A DNA stretch of 64,000 nucleotides. Origin: Paraescarpia echinospica. Its lineage: Eukaryota > Annelida > Polychaeta > Sabellida > Siboglinidae. The notes under the pieces are model-generated. The model was not told the DNA's origin and did no database searches. It saw only the letters and a list, made by a program, of their open reading frames with translations. Position 1 is the stretch's first letter; each line of letters opens with the position of its first letter. The stretch is from NCBI GenBank assembly GCA_020002185.1, contig CM034534.1, positions 33,593,170 to 33,657,169 of the forward strand. Direction: 5' to 3'. The position numbers and the translations under genes were made by a program. This document shows, one piece after another, positions 57,498 to 64,000 of this stretch.

Positions 57498-58940
57498 TCA
57501 AATATTTATTGTGGGAAACGCATGTTCTACACACGTCACATTTAAAGGGTTTTTTTTACCAGTGCGAGTGCGTAAATGTCTCTTCAGCGTAAAAAACCTG
57601 GAAAAACATTTTCCACACGTGTCACACTTGAAGGGTTTTTCACCATTGTGAGTGCGCATGTGCACCTTCAAATTGCCACTATGGCCAAAACATATTCCAC
57701 ACCTCTCACACTTTAAGGGTTTCTCACCAGTGTGAGTGCGTACATGACTCTTCGAAGCACCATGTCGGGAAAAACATATTCCATATGTGTCACATTTGAA
57801 GGGTTTCTCAACAGTGTGAGTGCGTAGGTGATTCTTCAAAACTCCACTGTCAGCAAACCGTACTCCACACGTGTCACACTTGAAGGGTTTCTCACCAGTG
57901 TGAGTGCGCAAGTGTAACTTCAAACTGCCACTATGGCCAAAACATACTCCACACGTGTCACACTTGAAGGGTTTCTCACCAGTATGAGTGCGCAAGTGTA
58001 CCTTCAAATTGCCACTCTGGCAAAAACCCATTCTACACGTGTCACACTTGAAGGGTTTCTCACCAGTATGAGTGAGTACGTGACACTTCAAAGCACCATG
58101 TCGGGAAAAACATATTCCACATGTGTCACATTTGAAGGGTTTCTCACCGGTGTGAGTGCGTATGTGACTCTTCAAAGCACCATGTTGAAAAAAACATATT
58201 CCACATGTGTCACATTTGAAGGGTTTCTCACCGGTGTGAGTGCGTATGTGATTCTTCAAAACTCCACTTTCAGCAAACCGTACTCCACACGTGTCACACT
58301 TGAAGGGTTTCTCACCAGTGTGAGTGCGCATGTGTACCTTCAAACTGCGACTATGGCCAAAACGTGCTCCACACGTGTCACACTTGAAGGGTTTCTCACC
58401 AGTATGAGTGCGCATGTGTACCTTCAAACTGCCACTATGGCAAAAACACATTCCACACGTGTCACACTTGAAGGGTTTCTCATCAGTATGAGTGCGTATG
58501 TGTAGTTTCAAATTGTAACTTTGGCGGAAACACATTCCACACGTGTCACATTTGAAGGGTTTCTCACCAGTGTGAGTGCGCATGTGTACCTTCAAACAGC
58601 CACTATGGCCAAAACATACTTCACACGTGTCACACTTGAAGGGTTTCTCACCAGTGTGAGTGCGCATGTGTACCTTCAATCTACCACTATGTCCAAAACG
58701 TACTCCACACGTGTCACACTTGACGGGTTTCTCACCAGTGTGAGTGCGCATATGACGCGTTAATGAGCTCTTTTTGGCAAATTGAGCACCACAAGTTTCA
58801 CATTTGTGTGATTTCTTCTCTGTGTTAGTGTGCATGTGTGCCTTTATCGTGTGACTCAGTGTCCAGTTAGCCCTGTATGTGTCACAGTTTGATGTTGTCA
58901 TTGGGGTGTGGTTGTGCAGGTTCCCTGAATGACCACTCAT
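57498..58940 (-). CDS. C2H2 zinc-finger protein C (480 aa, 15 fingers)
   Basis: The only zinc-finger copy with an intact start and a long uninterrupted frame. ATG at 58940 gives MSGHSGNLHNHTPM and a leader of about 47 residues without a recognisable KRAB, BTB or SCAN domain, then 15 tandem C2H2 fingers joined by TGEKPFK linkers. Finger 13 has Tyr for the second Cys (CDTY) and finger 15 Arg for the last His (HLRTR). The helix contact positions fall into few types (GHSGxLKVH, AESGVLKNH, SRHGALKxH), so the array has grown by recent module copying. The end (GKKNPLNVTCVEHAFP) is a frameshift in a T-run at about 57552; two more finger-like segments follow out of frame. Expected nuclear DNA-binding protein; expression unproven. 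It may be single-exon, or have 5' non-coding exons upstream. Confidence 0.8.
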   Translation of the reverse strand: MSGHSGNLHNHTPMTTSNCDTYRANWTLSHTIKAHMHTNTEKKSHKCETCGAQFAKKSSLTRHMRTHTGEKPVKCDTCGVRFGHSGRLKVHMRTHTGEKPFKCDTCEVCFGHSGCLKVHMRTHTGEKPFKCDTCGMCFRQSYNLKLHIRTHTDEKPFKCDTCGMCFCHSGSLKVHMRTHTGEKPFKCDTCGARFGHSRSLKVHMRTHTGEKPFKCDTCGVRFAESGVLKNHIRTHTGEKPFKCDTCGICFFQHGALKSHIRTHTGEKPFKCDTCGICFSRHGALKCHVLTHTGEKPFKCDTCRMGFCQSGNLKVHLRTHTGEKPFKCDTCGVCFGHSGSLKLHLRTHTGEKPFKCDTCGVRFADSGVLKNHLRTHTVEKPFKCDTYGICFSRHGASKSHVRTHTGEKPLKCERCGICFGHSGNLKVHMRTHNGEKPFKCDTCGKCFSRFFTLKRHLRTRTGKKNPLNVTCVEHAFPTINI

Positions 58941-60075
58941 CGTGAAGCAAGTGTTACTTCAATGATGCCCCTTCGTTAGTGATGTCAGAATGAGATATGT
59001 CACTTAGTTCTTGATATCAGCCTGATAGTGTCGATGAATGTCCTAGTAGCATCGCTGCTGTCGGTAGTTCTACGTGGTCAGATGTCTGAAATGTCAGATA
59101 AACACTTATGATAAAAAATAAAACATTCATTTCAGTGATAAAAACATACATACACGTGTCAGCGACTGAGGTTAAACATTCATTTGTAACAGGAACTTTT
59201 TGTTAAAACTACAAGCAATTAAACTTTAGCTAAATTAATTATTTTGTTTATTTTAGATACTTAGACGTGACTTGTTGCAGTTTATAAGTTAAATAGTTTC
59301 GAAAGCATATTATTAACTGATAAAAGTTTACTCTTAATTGTTTACTTCATAGTTATTTATTCTGTGGATAAACAACAACATACATACATGTGTCAGCGAC
59401 TCAGGTTAAACATTCATTTGTAACAGGAACTTTTTTATTAAAACCATAATCAATTAAAATTTAGCTAAACTAATTGTTTTGTTTATTTTAGATACTTAGA
59501 CGCGACTTGTTGCAGTATCAGTTAAATAGTTTCGAAAGCATAGTATTAACTGATACAAGTTTACTCTTAATTGTTTACATTATAGTTAGCATTAATACAA
59601 ATCTAGGCACGATTACCCAGGCGCCGTGAGATGGCAGCATTGGCCCCTCACTACGGCCTGGATAATTAAGCTCCTGCCAATGTTACCGATAGGGGCTTTA
59701 CCCCAGATTCGGGTAGAGATGATGATTGGCTCTCAGGCCAACTATGAAATAACAAATTAAATAATGTACACTTTTATCAGATAATACTACACTTTAACAA
59801 CTATTCAACATTAAACTTATACTGAAACATGTCACACACAAATTAAACCGACATTAAATTGTTTTCGTAGTTTAGTGCCTTTCAATCACATGCATATTCA
59901 CTACGTGGCAGCTCTCGTGGCTGTCAAAGATTCCGTATTGACGTTCTTTGCTTATGCTCGAGCAGAAACAAAAGACAATGTGTGAATAACCAAGATATAA
60001 ATACCAAACAAGGACAAATTTAACTAAACAAAGTGCAATCGATGTCGAGCGCAACGGTCGGACTGCTAACTAATA
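58941..60075 (-). repeat. Unit C, 5' flank with internal 230-bp duplication
   Basis: Paralogous to 11225-12121. About 59145-59345 is repeated at 59375-59600 (GTCAGCGACT...GGTTAAACATTCATTTGTAA...TTGTTTATTTTAGATACTTA). The inverted-flank repeat copy C-right lies at 59600-59755. Similarity to unit A ends near 60075. Confidence 0.7.
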
Positions 60076-60503
60076 TATGTAGCCACCTCAAAGTGAGGCA
60101 GCGTAATAGAAGCGGCTTGGTGGCGAGTTCCCGGAATTCGCAGTTTTGAGTGACTTTGAAACTTCGTGACGGCTAGACGATGATATCCGAATGAGCAGAA
60201 AGCTATAGAGCCGGGAAGCACTTAGCCAGAGTTACTTTATAAAAGCCGTGGATGCCACAATTCCTGCAAAACCACCTAAAATCGTCAGCAGCAGCGGACA
60301 CGCTTCAGTGCACTTGAATCAAGCAAACAAATTGCGTAGCAATCGAGCTGGACATGGCCAACAACAAGCCTGTGATCAGAAAGGGGGTCGACCAGCAGCA
60401 TAGCATTATCAGAGAGTGATCCAAGTCTTGCCTCTATAACAGCATATATAAAGTCCTTCCGTGATACAATTGAAGACAGGTTTACCACCTTTGAAAAACA
60501 CTC
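60076..60503. other. Short intergenic stretch
   Basis: No gene recognised; may be 5' UTR of the non-LTR element that follows. Confidence 0.4.
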
Positions 60504-61190
60504 TTGAAAAAGATCTCAGAAATGATCGACGAACAGCTCAAGGTATTTCGTGAAGATCTAAAGACACGCACTGCTGAATTAGAAGAAAGAGTACGGGCCA
60601 TCGAGCTGCGTCATGTGGACCCGATACCCATGGACAAGATCAAGCAACAAATCTATGAAGCTTGTAGCATGGACAATGAAAAAACTACGCATGCGATCGC
60701 TGCGTTACATGGGCATGCTGCCGATGCCCAGCAACAAAGTAAAATGTTACAAAATGAAATTGACCAACTAGAACAGTACAGTCGCAGAAACAGCCTAATT
60801 TTTCACGGCATTCCAGAAACCAAGAAAGACACAAATTACGCAATAACGAAGATCTGTAAAACTACGCTGGGTCTGAAAATCAACCGATAATGGATTGACC
60901 GCAGCCACAGATTGGGGAAACCTGGTGAGAAACCGCGCCCTATCATCGTTAAATTAGTGTCGTACAGGCCGCGAAACGAAATATTCGCGGCGAAACGGAA
61001 GTTGAAAGGCACCCGAATTGTCATCACGGAGAGCCTCACCAAGAGAAGAAGCGATCTCCTCAAAAAGGCTCGTGCTACAGAAAACGTGACACCTACCTGG
61101 ACGATTGATGGACGGGTTGTGTGCCTTCTCGCCAATGGAAAAGGAAGGTATCGTGTATCAATGAACAGGAACTTAAAACGATGTTAGGCC
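60504..61190 (+). pseudogene. Non-LTR retrotransposon ORF1 (coiled coil + RRM-like), one in-frame stop
   Basis: Start codon by ATG near 60522 (MIDEQLKVFREDL) or an upstream AAG/ATG-less extension. A coiled-coil region (about residues 1-90), then DQLEQYSRRNSLIFHGIPE and, after TAA at 60888-60890 in the same frame, WIDRSHRLGKPGEKPRPIIV and AKRKLKGTRIVITESLTKRR, the L1-type ORF1p core and C-terminal domain. Such proteins bind RNA and chaperone retrotransposition. The single nonsense codon is the only break seen. It may not belong to the RT downstream. Confidence 0.75.
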
Positions 61191-61241
61191 ACATATGAAT
61201 ATAGGTCTGACATGAACACTGTTAACCTGTGTTACCCATAC

Positions 61242-61312
61242 ACAGGTCATGTATGTCATACATGACATATATATGTCATACATGACATATATATGTCATA
61301 CATAACATATCT
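61242..61312. repeat. ~24-bp tandem ATGTCATACATGACATAT
   Basis: ATGTCATACATGACATATAT repeated about three times. Confidence 0.85.
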
Positions 61313-61364
61313 ATGCATTTTGTGCACTGTGTATTGTTATATGTTATATTACATGTAATATTTG

Positions 61365-61920
61365 TTTCTACATTTCATAATTTTACTTCACTTAAGCTAT
61401 TATACCGTTTTCGTTTCGTCATGTCAACTACTCCATTAACGGTTAATATTATGGCGCTTTTCATTTAATTACTTTTTTTAATTTCTTTATAATAGTGTAT
61501 AATTTGAGTAGTTATTGCAATTGCCAAATGTGTCAGTTTGTGCTATGCGTGTTGTTAAATGTTGTACTACATGTAATATTGTTTGTCTCTATAATTCATA
61601 ATTTTACTTCACTTAAGCTATTATACCGTTTTGTATTGACATGTTAATTATACAATTAACGGTTGATATTTTGGCCCTTTTCATTTCATTTACTTTTATC
61701 CACCTCTTCATAATAGTGTGTCATTTGAGTAGTTATTACAAGTGCCAAATGTGTAATTTTGTGCGCTGTGTATTGTTATAATAATATATATTACTTGTCT
61801 CTATAATTTTACTTCGCTTAAGCTACTATACATTTTTCGTTTCGACATGTCAACTGTGGTTGTAACTGTTCAATTAACTGTTGATATGTTGGAGCTTCTC
61901 ACTTCATTAAGATATGTTAT
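61365..61920. repeat. ~230-bp tandem repeat, 3 diverged copies
   Basis: Copies start near 61370, 61600 and 61790, each with ATAATTTTACTTCACTTAAG, CTATTATACCGTTTT and ATTAACGGTTGATATT-type words. They separate ORF1 from the endonuclease region. No ORF. Confidence 0.75.
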
Positions 61921-61984
61921 GGTTGTTTAAGTACCGATAAAATATTTATATATTTTAATTATCAAACCATCTCTCTCTCTTCAG

Positions 61985-64000
61985 CACAAATGGTTGACGG
62001 GGAAGCTTGAAATTACAGGAAAGCAACTTGACAAAAAAGTTATATTACGAAATATATATAGACCACCCGGGCATAACAACGAAACATGTCAGACATTTAT
62101 TAATGAATTTATCCCTTTACTTGATCATCTTCAAAAATATAAAAGTGAAGTCATCATTGCTGGTGATTACAATATTGATTTACTGCAAATTAAAGAAAAT
62201 GCAATATTTGGTGAATATTTTGATTCTATTGTTGCTCAAGGTTTTTTCCCAAAAATTACACTACCCACCAGGCTTTCGAGTATAAACTGTACGCTTACAG
62301 ATTTCCTATGTAAGCTATCACATGACTTCTCACAGGCAACTGCTGGTGTATTAATAAACACAATATCAGATCACCTACCATACTTCATATTTTTATATTA
62401 TCTTGAATCAAAGCGTGTAAATGCCACCAAATCAATTAGAATCCAAACTTGGAATACAGCATCGATAGATACATTTACAACGGAAATAAATAATGCAGGT
62501 ATTTGTTACATGCTAAACACAACTAACCTTGCCAATCCAATTGACAATCTCAACATTCTTAATGAAGTAATATCCAGGGCAAAAGATAAACACATGCCAG
62601 TACGTACGATCAAATTCAATAAGCATAAACACAGCAAGTCTCAGTGGATCACAAATGGTATAATCCGGCCAATTGCTTACAAAGATAAATTATAGATTAA
62701 ACTAAAACAAACACCTGCATATTCCGAGATTTATATAAATCGTAAAACTAACTTAGCCACTTACCAAAAAAATTCATTCGTAATGCAAAAAAACATATTA
62801 TCAAAATCTTTTTGAAAAATGTAAGAATGACATTAAGCAAACTTGGTGTACTATCAAAGAAGTTATTAACCGGACTTCGAAGAAATGGGAATTTCCTGAT
62901 AATTTTTTTATTAACAATAAAGTGAGAAGTGATACCAATGTTATTGCTAACAAATTTAATTGTTTTTTTTTACAAATGTAGGGCCTAAACTAGCAGCTGA
63001 GATAATTAATATAAACAACGCAAATTCCATGGTTTACCTACATAATCCTGTACTACATAATTTCGCATTCAAACCAATTTCTGAAGAAACCATCACAAAC
63101 ATATTGGATAGCTTAAAACCTAAACCTAGTTGTAGTAATGATGACATTTCCACTAAATTATTAAAAGTAATAAAACAAGAAATTTGCAAACCTCTCACCA
63201 TCATAATTAATCAGTCACTTACAACTGGCATTTTTCCTGACCCCCTAAAAATTGCAAAAGTAATATCACTTTATAATAGAGGAGACAGGACATTACTTGA
63301 TAACTATCGTCCAATCTCCATATTACCATCAATCTCCAAAATCTTTGAAAGAGTAATGTTCAATCAAATTAACATGTACTTCTCATCTCATAATTTATAT
63401 TACGATGGACAATATGGTTTTTAGAGAAAAACACTCCACTCAACTAGCTGCACTTGGACTCATTGACAGAATATCTCAGGAACTTGACCAAGGTATGACT
63501 CCAATCAAAGTGTACTTTGATTTGTCAAAAGCATTTGACCCCCTTGACCATAATATTTTGTTATCTAAATTACAATTTTATGGGTTTACAAATTCAGCGC
63601 TAGAATTTTGCAAAAGCTACTTACGAACAGGAAACAGTTTGTTCAGATTAATAACGCTAAATCGACAGAAGATGATATAAAAATGGGTGTACCCCAAGGC
63701 TCAACATTGGGTCCTTCATTGTTCATACTATATATGAATGATATTATCCGCTCTAGTAATTCATTTAAGTTTATAATGTTTGCAGATGACACCACATTAT
63801 TCACTACACTAAATTCAAATGGACACTATGATATTTACAATGAAATACTAAACAGTGAATTAGACAAAAATAAGTGTTTGGCTCAAAGTGAATAAACTTT
63901 CAGTAAATGTTAAGAAAACAAAAGCCATGGTATTTCATATGCCACAAAAATAGATTCGGCTTCCTCTCCTTCGAATAACGTAATCAAATATTGAATATGT
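61985..64000 (+). pseudogene. APE-type non-LTR retrotransposon ORF2 (endonuclease + RT), 5'-truncated, continues past window
   Basis: 61985-62695: C-terminal half of an APE endonuclease (ILRNIYRPPGHNNET, VIIAGDYNIDLL, ITLPTRLSSINCTLTD, TISDHLPYF), lacking its N-terminal half. 62696-62960: linker in broken frames (EKCKNDIKQTW, NRTSKKW, NVIANKFN). 62960-63895: RT with KPKPSCSNDDISTKLLK, YRPISILPSISKIFERVM, VYFDLSKAFDPLDHNILL, MGVPQGSTLGPSLFILYMND and the catalytic FADDTTLF at about 63778-63801. Frame changes at about 63418 (T-run) and 63610. Resembles the CR1/L2/Daphne group; clade uncertain. Not functional as written. Confidence 0.8.

Overview
The window looks like nuclear DNA of an invertebrate animal, with a mollusc or other lophotrochozoan the best guess. 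The evidence is a spliced single-copy animal gene (NHLRC2) with GT-AG introns, C2H2 zinc-finger arrays, a Ty3-type LTR retrotransposon, APE-type non-LTR elements, Polinton (Maverick)-type genes, tRNA-derived SINEs and abundant simple repeats. The species assignment is inference only.

Layout. 1-1962: a broken PIN/XPG-like family gene whose C-terminal part is also present as an inverted copy. About 2260-2960: a direct repeat. 2972-10153: a very large palindrome (two arms of about 3.4-3.6 kb around a 240-bp spacer). Each arm carries a decayed SWIM zinc-finger gene transcribed outward, a 21-bp heptad-coding array and 92-bp tandem repeats at its outer end. 11225-17660: zinc-finger unit A (ZNF pseudogene, spacer, about 53 copies of a 38-bp minisatellite, rearranged reverse transcriptase (RT) fragment). 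18891-37903: NHLRC2, for which ten exons can be placed. They join in frame to 724 codons plus a stop, close to the length of human NHLRC2. Intron 1 holds a complete Ty3/gypsy element with identical 152-bp LTRs and a 5-bp target-site duplication. Intron 3 holds a 30-bp minisatellite with TTTTGGGG in most units. Introns 4, 7 and 9 hold copies of one SINE family. 39.76-40.24 kb: a promoter-like GC-rich stretch with no recognised gene. 41485-42645: a broken SWIM/YqaJ-type recombinase gene. 42.65-44.1 kb: Polinton-type fragments (structural protein, integrase with chromodomain) on the minus strand. 45.08-49.14 kb: zinc-finger unit B (pseudogene). 50.38-55.97 kb: a non-LTR RT interrupted by a rearranged Polinton-like cassette. 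55.97-60.07 kb: zinc-finger unit C, whose 480-codon gene is the only essentially intact one of the three. 60.5-64.0 kb: non-LTR ORF1 and the endonuclease/RT region of a second non-LTR element, running off the window.

How the parts relate. NHLRC2 is the only conserved host gene I can support. The three zinc-finger units are paralogous segmental duplicates of several kilobases. A and C share even an accidental RT tail-to-tail junction, so they were copied after that rearrangement. Later events differ: a MITE and the large minisatellite expansion in A, and the Polinton-like cassette in C. The cassette contains a small two-exon reading frame that reads cleanly across consensus splice sites and that I cannot name. 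That frame, the giant palindrome with outward-facing SWIM genes, and the zinc-finger units bracketed by inverted repeats are the most interesting signals.
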